Below the pieces are notes generated by a model that did not search any database, was not told the DNA's origin, and was given only the letters and a program-made list of their open reading frames with translations. A stretch of DNA of 16,995 nt from Trichosporon coremiiforme (lineage: Eukaryota; Basidiomycota; Tremellomycetes; Trichosporonales; Trichosporonaceae): assembly GCA_039545355.1 (NCBI GenBank), contig BCJJ01000110.1, positions 1 to 16,995 on the forward strand, given 5' to 3'. Numbering within the stretch: the stretch's first letter is position 1; the number at the start of each line of letters is the position of its first letter. Shown here one piece after another: positions 8,220 through 16,995 of the stretch. Position numbers and translations under genes: made by a program.

Positions 8220-8765
8220 TTACGCGTGGTACTGCTGGAGGGTCTCGTTCGGGTTGAGACGCCTCGCATTGCACGTGAACAGTACGACCGTGACGGCCAG
8301 AACAGCAACGACGCTGACGCAGCAGATAGTGATGGGGAGCCAAGTCGCCCTCCCGTCCCAGAGCATGGGGAGGGAGATGCCGACCGCGAGACTGTTCGAG
8401 AACATGGCGAAGGTGAGGCTGCGCGGCCCGCCGTGCTTGCTCGTGAACACGTACTGCAGCATGCCCTTGGCCTTGCTCGAGTCGTAGACTGCGACCTCGT
8501 GTGGCGCCAGCGTCGAGACACGCGTCAGAGCCATGTTGATGAAGAACACGATGACGGGGATCAGGTGCGTTACGACCCAGATCCAGCCGCGGCCATGCTC
8601 GTGCCAGCTCTTGTGGCCGAAGGCGGTCCGGACCGCCAGCGAGAGCATCTCGCCGCCGAGAATGCCCGCGCCGACCGCTCCGATGGGGATCACGCGCAGC
8701 CATAGGGGCGTCGCGATCTGGTAGCTCTTCTCCTTGGAGTCGCCACTGTCTTTGTTCCAGTTCAT
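8220..8765 (-). CDS. Four-span membrane protein of a tandem family, member 1
   Basis: The product has 181 residues in a single exon. Hydrophobic segments lie at about 21-46, 61-82, 115-134 and 144-168, ending in a basic tail (NARRLNP). The first span is introduced by TPLWLRVIP, which lines up with IPVWIRAVP in the gene at 10463-11077. Between spans 2 and 3 lies YD (94-95), then SSK and QYV (104-106). The same YD, basic residue, QY pattern recurs in the next two genes on this strand. I do not recognise the family. It could be a small fungal integral membrane protein of the plasma membrane or vacuole; function is unknown. A TATATCT element on the minus strand near 8850 is a possible promoter. 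Confidence 0.75.
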   Translation of the reverse strand: MNWNKDSGDSKEKSYQIATPLWLRVIPIGAVGAGILGGEMLSLAVRTAFGHKSWHEHGRGWIWVVTHLIPVIVFFINMALTRVSTLAPHEVAVYDSSKAKGMLQYVFTSKHGGPRSLTFAMFSNSLAVGISLPMLWDGRATWLPITICCVSVVAVLAVTVVLFTCNARRLNPNETLQQYHA

Positions 8766-9338
8766 GGTTGAAGGTGGTGGTGGGCTGGTGTCAGTGAAGT
8801 GGGGTGGAAGTATGCAGCTTCAGAGAGAAGGGCCCCTATGTCTGTAGAGATATATGGGAGCCGGGGTTAAAGATATGCTGCACGACGCACGAACAGATGT
8901 CGCGTCATGCATGTAGACGAGAGCGGTGCACTCCAAATGTGCGACGGAGGCTAATGAAACGTCGATGGAACGGGTGATGAAACTGCTATCGAAACAGGAA
9001 CACCCTTTATCAAACAACTAGGTCTAGCTGCGACGCCGCTCTGGCTAAGGCTGTGCGCCTGGCTTCGGCCCAACTGGTCGTCTGCTGCACGTACCTCACT
9101 ACTATGTTCTGCGTTAAACAGACATAGTGTGCAGTTGGGCGATCAGTCGGTACGTGAGTAGCGACGCTCGAGGTGCAGTCGATAGCAATCACAACAGAAT
9201 CGACGGGGCGCCAGTACGAAAGCGGCATCAGGCCCCTTACACATAAGGTGTGGGATTACAAGTGCACCCTCCCAAGCAGGTAGAGAGGCGCATACCTCAC
9301 GTTCCACTTCCTCATAGCACTCCAGCCTCCGAGGACCG
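8766..9338. other. Intergenic region between family members 1 and 2
   Basis: No supported gene. It carries the promoter of the downstream member and the 3' flank of the next one. If the gene at 9339-9923 uses a GTGAGT donor near its 3' end, an extra terminal exon would fall in the left-hand part of the 9100-9340 stretch; I could not choose between several acceptors. Confidence 0.4.
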
Positions 9339-9923
9339 TCAGCCATCCTCGGTGCCTTCATCTGCGTGTCGCCGCTGGTGGGGAGGTCCGAGAGAGGACG
9401 GCACCCACTCACGCTGAATGTATCCGCTTATACGAGCACCGAGAACAGCCGGTAGGAATGCGACGAGGAACAACGCTGCTCCGACCAACCTGTAGCCGCG
9501 GAAGTACTCCTGGAACCACGGGGTCAGGCCCACAGTGAAGCCTGCCAGGAAGAGGGCGAGTCCTAGCTGTCCGATCGTGGAGTCTCGGAGTGTGACGAGG
9601 TACTGGAAGGGCATCTTCCGGTCGTCGTACCCTGGAGTCTCCACTGCATTGGCCGGCCACCTCGCGACAGTGCTCATGCGGTAAAGCGCGAGGGGATAGC
9701 AGATCTCCCAAACAATCTGGAAAGCGACCCATGCCTTGTTTATTGGCCGGACATCGGCCCAGAATGCGGATTCGAGCAGTTGTCGCAGCAAGGATCCGGT
9801 CAGTCCGCCCTGTATGAACACCACCGTGGCAAGGACGAGGAACCACCCAGTCGTGGTCACCGCATACCTGTTGACCTCACTGCTAGAACTCCGGGGTATG
9901 ATGGGGGTGGTCTCGCCGGGCAT
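9339..9923 (-). CDS. Four-span membrane protein of a tandem family, member 2
   Basis: The product has 194 residues. The N-terminus is Ser/Pro-rich (MPGETTPIIPRSSSS). Hydrophobic segments lie at about 26-46, 64-81, 115-131 and 142-160. The loop between spans 2 and 3 contains YDDRKMPFQYL (99-109), matching the motif in both neighbours. The longer frame from 10070 adds a His/Thr-rich leader without features, so the ATG at 9923 is preferred. After ISGYIQR the C-terminal 22 residues (hydrophilic, Gly/His/Arg) are unlike the other members and begin with a GTGAGT. The true end may therefore be spliced differently. Function unknown. Confidence 0.7.
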   Translation of the reverse strand: MPGETTPIIPRSSSSEVNRYAVTTTGWFLVLATVVFIQGGLTGSLLRQLLESAFWADVRPINKAWVAFQIVWEICYPLALYRMSTVARWPANAVETPGYDDRKMPFQYLVTLRDSTIGQLGLALFLAGFTVGLTPWFQEYFRGYRLVGAALFLVAFLPAVLGARISGYIQREWVPSSLGPPHQRRHADEGTEDG

Positions 9924-10462
9924 TCTGTGGTATGAGTGAGTGGAATGCGTACAGGTATGGTGAAGAAAGCGATGCCAGACAGCCCCGAACGTTTCGCATG
10001 CTTTGATGACGGCGGAGCTGAACAAGTGTTGGGAACCCCCACAGCTGCGGCTGGGCCACGGCGTCTTCACACCAATGCCCTTGGCGTCAGCTATCAGTGG
10101 TGCATGCTGAGCGGTAACGTCACGCCGTTGGTTACGAGACTCTCACGATTTGGGATCTTGGAGCATCTTGATGTTATGCCTGCAACACCGCTGATACACT
10201 AGCCAGCTCAGCACCATTGGTGTTTAAGCTTTGTAATAGGGCAGGGGTAGTCGTCTACCTAGAAGGCACCTACCTATAAGGCACCACTCGGTTTCCAGCC
10301 CGCGTCACTTCGGATCAATTGATATATCGTGAAGTACATCAAAGACTGGGTCAAACAACGCTATCTTCGGGAGGAGAGTGGAAATTGTACAGGCATTACA
10401 GATTACGATCGTGGACTGCTGATAGATGGGGGACCCCGGGTACAAGAGACGATTGGGAGGCT
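9924..10462. other. Intergenic region between family members 2 and 3
   Basis: It holds the promoter of the member at 9339-9923 and the 3' flank of the member at 10463-11077. A 15-bp tandem duplication lies at 10255-10284. No gene is supported. Confidence 0.4.
10255..10284 (+). repeat. 15-bp tandem repeat, two copies
   Basis: Two adjacent 15-base units, CTACCTAGAAGGCAC and CTACCTATAAGGCAC, differ at one base. This may be a simple duplication; a role as a repeated regulator site is possible because it lies between two genes of the membrane family. Confidence 0.75.
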
Positions 10463-11077
10463 CTACAACGGCAGGCCGGGGTACAGGCGGCGGAGCGGCC
10501 GTTTGCAAAGCACGGCGATGAGAAGGACCATGCAGAACATGAAGCAAACAAAGGTGAGGGACCTGATGGCCGCAATGGGTCCATACTCGGAGAACGAGTA
10601 GTAGATTCCCCAGCCGTAGTTCATGAAAAGCAGGGGGTAAATCTGTGGTGACGCGCTCAGCGACATGACGTACTGGAACTGGGCCCTGGTGGGGTCGTAC
10701 ACGCCCTCAGCCTCGGGACTTGTGATCGGTGTAACGTATGACTGGCGGTAGAGGAAAGCGGACACGGCGAGGTACACAACGGACAGTATCATCAGAACGA
10801 AGTCGGCTGTGCCAAAGCGTTTCCGTCCCTCCTCCAAACACAGCACGAGAAGCGTCATGAGCACGTTTACGGCCGCCTGACCGGAGATGAACGCAACGAC
10901 TGGGACGGCGCGAATCCACACGGGTATGCAAACGTAGTAGTCGATGCTGGGTCGCTGGGTCTGGTCGACCACAGGCTCAATCTGTACGGCCGCTGACTGA
11001 TCCGTTTCGGCACGGTCGAGGAGCTTCGCTGTTGGATCGTCGTGGGAAGGGGCGTAGGGGTTCTTGTTTGAGCTCAT
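10463..11077 (-). CDS. Four-span membrane protein of a tandem family, member 3
   Basis: The product has 204 residues in one exon. A hydrophilic N-terminus (MSSNKNPYAPSHDDP) of about 45 residues precedes spans at about 52-80, 93-110, 143-157 and 172-190, and a basic end (KRPLRRLYPG). VYDPTRAQFQYV (126-137) is the family motif between spans 2 and 3. IPVWIRAVP before span 1 aligns with the member at 8220-8765. The ATG at 11077 is preferred over one at 11185, which would add a Pro/Ser-rich leader typical of untranslated sequence. Same strand and similar spacing as the other two members, consistent with tandem duplication. Function unknown. Confidence 0.75.
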   Translation of the reverse strand: MSSNKNPYAPSHDDPTAKLLDRAETDQSAAVQIEPVVDQTQRPSIDYYVCIPVWIRAVPVVAFISGQAAVNVLMTLLVLCLEEGRKRFGTADFVLMILSVVYLAVSAFLYRQSYVTPITSPEAEGVYDPTRAQFQYVMSLSASPQIYPLLFMNYGWGIYYSFSEYGPIAAIRSLTFVCFMFCMVLLIAVLCKRPLRRLYPGLPL

Positions 11078-11403
11078 GGTGGAAGATGGAGTGTATGAAG
11101 GGGACAGGGGTGGCGGGGGCTGCTTGCTGGAGGGAGGGTGGTGCACCGCCTGCGACGGTCTCGATGTCGGAGCCCGCACTGTCATTTCGAAGCGATCTTC
11201 ATCGCCGGTTCAGGTTCCGTCATCCGCGGAATGCAGCGGCGGCAAGGCTTCATAGTGCAATCACGTGGTCATCCTCTATTTCCCACGGTGGTCACCGGCC
11301 CGGCCATCAACAACCAGCGTGATGGAATGCATCTCTTGCTCTGCCTGTCGCTTTCTTTCGCGTGTTACCTTATACGAAGTCCCTGTCCTGTGCTCCTCAG
11401 ACC
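11078..11403. other. Intergenic region upstream of family member 3
   Basis: About 325 bases between the start of the member at 10463-11077 and the stop of the next minus-strand gene. It holds a promoter and a 3' flank; no supported gene. The part near 11360-11400 is pyrimidine-rich. Confidence 0.4.
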
Positions 11404-12318
11404 CTACTCCTCCTCTTTCTCCACCAGCCCTTGGCTGATCCTTGCTGCGTCGTGCTCCGATCCAGCCTCCTCAACGTTGGTCGCAAGACGTTCGACGTAT
11501 GCTTGATGACCGGACCACGACCGGTTCGTAGCGATGATCTCCTCGATCTTGGGTTCCTCTCTCTTCAGGAACTGCACGGTGGGCACGATCTCCCTCATTG
11601 TTCTCACCTTCCTGTACGCTTGGGCGATCGCCTTGTTGACCTCCTTAGGCAACACACCAAACATGACATGGATCGACTTTGCGCCGTCGCCGTTGCCTGT
11701 GGGCATGGTGACGTTGAGGGTGTTCATGCGCTGTAAAAGCTTCCAGTCGGCATCATTGCCCAGCCGGTAGCCCGACTCCTTTGCTGCCTCGAAGCCTCTT
11801 GCCAGCACCGCTGGAAGCTGACGTTAACGACTGAACTAGTGCAGCAGCACCGCGCGTAGCAGCTTACCATGAACAGGGGGAGGGGCAGCTGATAACCATG
11901 TCGAACGAGCGCTGGGGCCACACGGCCATAAGTGTTGCGAGCTTTTGTCTCCTCACAGCGTAGGCGACCTCGTCCGCGAAGGCATGGACAAACGCCCATA
12001 CGCTGAGCAGACGGTCCGGAGAGACGTAGAACTTCGTCCTTCGTTAGCCCCAGCTGACAAACTCGAGCGGGTTGAAGCCATGCTCCACAACGAGCGCGTG
12101 GAACGGGCCGCCCTCATCGAAGCAGTGGTGATCCTCCCAGAACACCATCTCAGCTTTGTTGTTGGAGGAGCGCTTGTAGCGAATACGCAAACTCTCCCAC
12201 TGATGGGAGACCGCATTCTCCCAGTGCGACGAGGTTCTGCACGGGAGCCGCGATAACGAGGGTTGGCCATTGAAGGGACCAAGCAGCTGGGCTTGTTGAC
12301 GGGAAGCTCGCCAGACAT
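11404..12318 (-). CDS. Unrecognised multi-exon gene, 5' structure unresolved
   Basis: I do not recognise this protein. The 3' half is well supported. The last exon (11817-11404) encodes 137 residues, starting LPAVLARGFEAAKESGYRLG and ending in a Glu-rich tail, behind a 50-nt GTAAGC intron. Before it, a 21-nt exon (11888-11868, LPLPLFM) and a 75-nt exon (12031-11957, FYVSPDRLLSVWAFVHAFAD and on) join in frame through a 68-nt GTGAGG intron. Upstream is a high-GC3 coding stretch with EMVFWEDHHCFDEGGPFHAL. An in-frame TAA at 12046-12044 must be removed, most simply by a 57-nt intron (12088-12032) containing a CTAAC. How the first exon (ATG at 12318, MSGELPVNKPSC) connects is not solved. If no splice fits, the gene could be decaying. 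The product looks soluble and helical. Confidence 0.5.
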
Positions 12319-13154
12319 TCTTCAGCGTGAAGGATTCTTGTAGTGAGAGGGAGTGTCGTATCGAAGGTAGTGATGGTGACTGATGAGTTGGTGGGTGGGT
12401 GAGGCGTCGATGGATGGGCCGAGGGTATGGCCGCTGCACACGAACAAGTCCTTGATCCTTTACGAGCAACACACGTCAGATGACTATTGCATGCTTTGGT
12501 TCCGCTCGCAGCCGTGCGGTTCAAGGGCCCTCTACCTCAGGCGGGATGGGAAGATGGAGGATGGGGTGGGCGCAAGGGAACTCCTAGGGCGTCAGGTTCA
12601 GTGCAAGTCTCGGTCTTTACGGGACGAGAGGGAAGACGCCCAGTACGCTGAGGCGCTCGGTGCCAATGCATGGGTTTTTAGTTGCCACAGTCTCGCCATC
12701 GACAGATCACCCCACTACAACGCCGCGTATTACGCAGACGTGCTTTGCCATGAACAACGGACTCATTATTGCCTAGTGCATGCGGCATGGTTGCTACTCT
12801 TGTTTCCTGCAGGTGCATCTTGGGGTTATCGGCGACTCGGTTTCCAACGTCAGGCTTGCTTCCGTTATCTAACCCCCATCGCTTCGGTCATTGTTTGATC
12901 ACCGAACTTCAAACGGTCTGTCCCCGTCGCCTGGTTCCGTCACACCTCACGCAGTCCTCGTCCAGACTCCGCTGCTCACATGCCCATTTGTCCCATTCTT
13001 CTCTTAAGCTCCCGTGTTGACACAGCATCCTCCACCGTCTCCTTACCATGGGCCCTCTTACCCGTTGTCGGCAAGCCTTTTGAGCCTCACGACTGCTCAA
13101 TCGGTTCCCTTGGTCTCATACCTGTCCAGGTGAACAGGGTAGGGACGATGAGAC
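12319..13154. other. Intergenic region between divergent genes
   Basis: About 830 bases separate the start of the minus-strand gene at 12318 from the plus-strand gene near 13197. A 171-codon plus-strand frame (12383-12898) exists but shows no domain, no clear codon preference and overlaps the promoter of the neighbour, so I do not call it. The region probably contains both promoters. Confidence 0.4.
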
Positions 13155-13161
13155 TATATAT
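13155..13161 (+). promoter_or_regulatory. TATA-like element before the 13197 start
   Basis: TATATAT lies 42 bases before the ATG at 13197. The distance is acceptable for a fungal TATA box and supports that ATG as a start, though AT-rich heptamers occur by chance. Confidence 0.35.
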
Positions 13162-13196
13162 CTTGTGTCCTCAAACGAAGGCGTCGGCAACCTCGA

Positions 13197-16033
13197 ATGT
13201 TCAGCTCCGGCACATCAGGACTCGTCTTCAACTTCTACCGCCGAACAGGCAGAGGCAGCCATGGAGCAACTTTTCGGCGTAGTCATCAACGTTTTGCTAC
13301 CATATCCTCGGGGAACCACAGTCGTTCTCAGATTCCGGGCCGGTCCAACTCTCAAATCTCGGTCTTTGCAGACCTCTCCATAGAAGAGCACGCGGTCAAT
13401 TCGAATTCTTCCCCCGCTCAAAATCGACCTTTGAGAAATCGATCACCGTCTGCTGCTAACCAGCCCGACACCGACAGATTGATGACTCATGAGACTCCCG
13501 CTGCCGGTGGTACCGAAACCAGCCCTCACACAGAGCTTTGAAACGGCACAGGCGCTGGCCAAACATCTGCCCTGCCACCTTCCTCTGACGATGTGTCGCA
13601 GCAGACAGAAGACTCCTTTTGCGAGGACGCGGCTGGGGAGTTGGAGATCTGGCTCCTTCACTGGGAGAGACACCATGGGGTGCTTGCCTACGAGACGAAG
13701 CCGCCCGTCCACCGCTGCACCAAGTGCAAGTCCTGGCTGGTTGGTCGGCCTATGCAAGCAGACCACGAGTGTTCGGCAGGCACTTCCGATTGTATCGATA
13801 AGGGAGGAGGCAGCGGCTGAGGGGGTCGTCAGTTGAGCAACACAGTTAGGCTATGGTTACAAGCGACAGTGTGATCAAAGTAAGGAGAGATCCTTGGGCG
13901 CAGTGTGTAGATGGTCTCATGCAGTCCTGGCTGGGCACATCTTAGAGAACTGCGGCATTGCTGGCTTACGCCCCAAGGTCTCTTCGTCCTCTCGCATCGG
14001 GTTTCTCTTCGGGGGCGTCGATTTACAGTACAGCTTCGGCTTGGCTCCAGCGTCCGTGCCAACTGGACTACCAGCTTCCGGCTTGGGTGACCACTCTCTG
14101 TCCGAGCACAATGTGGGTATCTGCAGGATGTGCTTTGGGATTACCGAGGTCCCACGGCTGCTGCCGTTAGTCTCATACTGATATCCTGACCTGTTCGCGC
14201 GAATATCGGTGAGTCGACGTCCTAACTAAGGGTTGCTGCGCTTATCGCCGGCTTGCCAGACGGCTGGTCTCCTAGCTCCTCGGCAGATGTCCACACCCCA
14301 ACGGGACCAGCACAGTGCACAATACGTCTCTAATCAGCCTTCAAGTATCCCTGAAGAATCCCCTTGGAAGTTGCCGCAGTGTAAACTCCGAACATCGTTC
14401 ACACTAGGGCGACTGTGTGGTCCAACCAACTGTCATCAGCACTCGTCACCTACAGCAACAACCTCAAATCAGACAGACGACTCACACTCCAGTGTTCTAT
14501 CCTAACGCCCTGACGCCGCTCTACTGACTCGGTCTGGCTCTTGCCTCGAAGCCCCCGACATCGAAGCTACAGGAACATGCAACCGACGTCGCTCCCACTC
14601 CCGCAGTTCTCACATTCCAGGCCGAGGGAACTGCCCACATCCTGCCGCCTGGTGGGCCATCGAGCCTGCGCGATGCCCTCCTGGACCACGGGTTGTTTCG
14701 GCGACTCACCGTCGGATTCCCATCTCCCGCTCACACGGGTGGGTTCTCTGTAATGTCTTGAGCTGACCACCTCCAGTAGAGGGGACGGCGGCCGCTACTG
14801 GCCAAGTGCCCTCTCTCGATGAAAGACCCACATTGAAGCTGATGGTGGAGATGGGAGTCGACGTGCTTCGGGTCACCTTCGATTCCGAGCTTAACGGTCA
14901 TCTTCTCAGCGGCCTGCACAGCCGAATGACTCCTGCCGCTCTCGTCCCCAACTGTTTTCGCGCCCTGACGGACACACATGTCACGGCTGCTAGGTGGGGC
15001 AGTTCAAGAGGTTCTGAACAACATCGCATCACCAGCGAGCTGTCACCGTCACCAGTTTGCTCTTCCGCCCCGCTGTGCTGGCGTTGTTGAAACCACATTG
15101 CTGTCGGCGCTTCCTACCCCTCGAGTATGACAGTGCGCAAAGCCTCCTACTACTGGGAGCGACGGTTGAGTTGCTGTTCCCAGACGCCGGTGGAATGCCA
15201 CCACTCAACGATGACGTCTTCGTTGTCCGTACATCGTGCGAAGAGATGAACGGCACAGGCTCCACATCTGGGGCCGATGCCGCCGCACAGAGCTCTGGTG
15301 CTATCAGGTGCGGGTAACAGATCGTTGCCCTTCTCACCACTCTCTCCCGTAGGCTAAAGTGCCTTCCGATCTAACCCACAGCCCGAGTCGATCACCGTCG
15401 ACCTCAGTAGCCTAGGTCTCGGCATCTATTCGCGCGCCTTTGTCCGTGCCGACTACTTATGCCCATGAGTCTGTTGCGGCAGGGCTGTCAGCGTCATGTG
15501 CTGACAGAGAACTGCAGCGGCGCGGATGAAGGTCTGACAATGAAGTCGCCCACGCTCAAGACCGACGCAAACACTCCGCTGCTCAGTCGCTCCAGAGGGC
15601 ACTGCCCTGGGCGGGGCACTTCGCCGATACCTGTCCTAGTGCACGAATGGATGGGGAACGACGCAACCTCTGAGGCCCTATCGGGATCTCTGAGGGGTGC
15701 CCCATCGTTGTCAATTTGGCTGACACAGAGGAGTCACAATCTGCCCCGCGGGGTGAGGCGGCTATGCACAGCACAGTTCTCCGACACCTGGGAGAAGTCG
15801 ACGTCGCTCCATTCTTCTTCGGGCTCTTCACCCCTCGGCTTGCCATTGCTGCCTCCCCAACGCAGACGAGCAAGGCGCCGCATCCTCACGTGCTCCTCTC
15901 CGCTATGGGGCATTCAGGAAATTCAATCGGCGACGACGAGACAATGGGCTGGCTGCCACGTCCGTACTCTGAACGGTGAGTAACCAACCTGCAGCTCAGG
16001 GCTAACTACAGCGTTATCATTGAGAGTCTTTAA
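13197..16033 (+). CDS. Unrecognised multi-exon gene with a C2HC-type cluster and repeated motifs
   Basis: No known family was recognised and the model is incomplete. The frame from ATG 13197 is open to 13820 except for one TGA (13539-13541), which a 45-nt in-frame GT-AG intron (13507-13551) removes. The N-terminus is basic and Ser/Asn-rich. Cys42, Cys45, His58 and Cys60 (counted from 13593; C-x2-C-x12-H-x-C) could bind zinc. Further well-formed introns are 14739-14776 (38 nt, CTGAC), 14994-15055, 15639-15674 (36 nt) and 15976-16011 (36 nt, CTAAC); the last leads to TAA 16031-16033. Exonic segments include LTFQAEGTAHILPP, VTFDSELNGHLL, ITVDLSSLG and CPIVVNLAD. Joins near 13790-13850, 14170-14230, 14500-14570, 15308-15382 and 15430-15540 are not settled. 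It could be a fast-evolving gene or a partly decayed one. Confidence 0.42.
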
Positions 16034-16542
16034 GACCGGCTGCACGCCGGAATCGCGCATATGGGTATGGCAATGCGCAACATTGTCCGGGCGACACCGG
16101 CAAAATCTGGCTCATCAATGTCGGTGTTGCGTCACGCTCACGTGAACATGTGCAGCAGGAGATTGCCCAACACGGCTTACAGACTTGACGTGAAGGGCGA
16201 CGAGGGGGGCGTGTGAGCAGACCGGGTCCAGAGGCACCATGCCAGTGCAGGGCTGTGAGGTTCAGTCGCGGGCTCGCAGGCGCCCATAACCCCCTTCGCC
16301 TCTACCGGGGGCCGCGTGCCTTGCATCCTACCGGCGCTGGGGGGTTGTGCACCTAGCGGTCTGTTCGGCTCTGACCTAAAGCTGTACACTCAATAGTCAA
16401 CGCAGGCACCGGTGTATAGGTAACTGCATGCAGTTCCAAGTATGGCCGTCAATGGGTCTGAGCGGCGAAGTTCCCTGCTGTGAGCGACCTCATAGCGACC
16501 AACTTTGAGAAGGGGCGCAGCGCCTGATACCACGGGGCCCGG
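16034..16542. other. Intergenic region with no clear gene
   Basis: About 500 bases after the preceding gene. Short frames on the minus strand (for example around 16177-16389) lack any recognisable features. Nothing else is visible. Confidence 0.4.
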
Positions 16543-16995
16543 ATGTCTGAGCTCACGTTTGGCGCAGATTCGACCATACGGGGGTCAGTGGCTTACGAAT
16601 TCCCCAATGCATCCCTCAGGTGAGTGCATTTTACTTCCGGAAGACGGGAAGGCGAGCGAGGTCCACATCTTGCAAACCGCAGCATGGCTTATCGGCGTAT
16701 CGGTCACCTAAGGATGGTTTTGATTCCGGTGCCGTTATCGTCTTTATCTGTTCCTAGGCACATCGCGGCGGCAGCCGCCGCTCCCCCCGCACCACCGTCA
16801 CCGGCGCAGTCTCCTACGCGGCGCAAACCGCACACGCATTGCGCCTTTTGATCGCACACGGATCACTCAGAACCGCAGCGAAGAGGAGCGAGCACCTCCT
16901 ACTTAAACTAGGGTCACAGGTTAAGTCGAACGGATGCGCACGGTCCCGTCATCGTCAACCTCGCCGTGGCTCATGTTCTGATCCATAACTCATGC
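16543..16995 (+). CDS. Possible first exon(s) of another gene, truncated at the right edge
   Basis: ATG 16543 opens 25 codons, beginning MSELTFGADSTIRGSVAY, that end at a textbook CAG|GTGAGT donor (intron from 16620). The LTF-x-A-D pattern resembles LTFQAEG and VTFDSE in the gene at 13197-16033. Further right, an Ala/Pro-rich stretch (about 16765-16810) and, at the very edge, a frame encoding DAHGPVIVNLAVAHVLIHNS could be later exons; PVIVNLA recalls PIVVNLA of the neighbour. The exact joins cannot be set because the gene leaves the window. A tandem paralogue of the preceding gene is the simplest reading, with low confidence. Confidence 0.3.
16904..16932 (-). repeat. 29-bp perfect inverted repeat, right copy
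   Basis: Exact reverse complement of 63-91. Its inner neighbour here is unrelated to the transporter sequence found inside the left copy, so the repeat marks a boundary at least on one side. The outermost 11 bases of the window (16985-16995) likewise mirror 2-12. Confidence 0.85.

Noticed and set aside
12032..12088. A 24-nt intron removing the TAA at 12044-12046
   Set aside because: A GTTTGT donor and the nearest AG would restore the frame, but the branch site would lie only about 19 bases from the donor, shorter than any well-supported intron here. The 57-nt intron is more plausible.
12383..12898. 171-codon plus-strand frame
   Set aside because: No domain, no supporting splice or promoter context, and it overlaps the promoter region of the minus-strand gene; kept as unlikely.
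1..16995. CRISPR array, phage or bacterial operon features
   Set aside because: Spliced genes, an intron-containing tRNA and fungal protein families rule out a prokaryotic reading; no spaced repeats were seen.

Overview
This looks like a GC-rich nuclear segment of a fungus. Genes are split by very short GT-AG introns with CTGAC or CTAAC branch sites, most proteins belong to fungal families, and there is a spliced tRNA gene. A basidiomycetous yeast, possibly of the Trichosporonales, is the best guess; the order is inference and was not tested by search.

Left part (1-7633), small-molecule transport and chemistry. The 3' end of a sugar transporter gene of the major facilitator superfamily (MFS) enters at the left edge. 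Then follow an 82-aa protein that may have a dimeric alpha/beta-barrel fold (902-1186, +), a DUF4396 membrane protein (1507-2193, -), a glyoxalase-like protein of the vicinal oxygen chelate (VOC) superfamily (2429-3085, -), a complete MFS exporter-type transporter (3370-5007, -), an alpha/beta hydrolase with a visible Ser-Asp-His triad (5539-6514, -), and a divergently transcribed YCII-domain protein (7118-7633, +) that appears to contain a 12-nt exon. Together they suggest uptake or export of a small compound plus its hydrolysis and isomerisation or detoxification. No pathway is proven.

Middle (7884-11077). An intron-containing tRNA-Gly(UCC) gene is followed by three consecutive minus-strand genes for about 180-205-aa proteins. 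All three have four predicted membrane spans and a shared loop motif (YD, a basic residue, then QY and V or L). They look like a tandem family that I do not recognise.

Right part (11404-16995). An unrecognised minus-strand multi-exon gene (to about 12318) is followed by a long plus-strand stretch (13197-16033). The stretch reads as a chain of short exons with a C2HC-type cysteine/histidine cluster and repeated short motifs. A related-looking exon starts at 16543 and runs off the right edge. The models in this part are incomplete.

Window edges. A perfect 29-bp inverted repeat (63-91 and 16904-16932) and an outer 11-bp inverted repeat (2-12 and 16985-16995) bracket the window. The left copy coincides with the point where the transporter coding sequence breaks off. 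This could be a dispersed repeat, a rearrangement breakpoint or an assembly edge.
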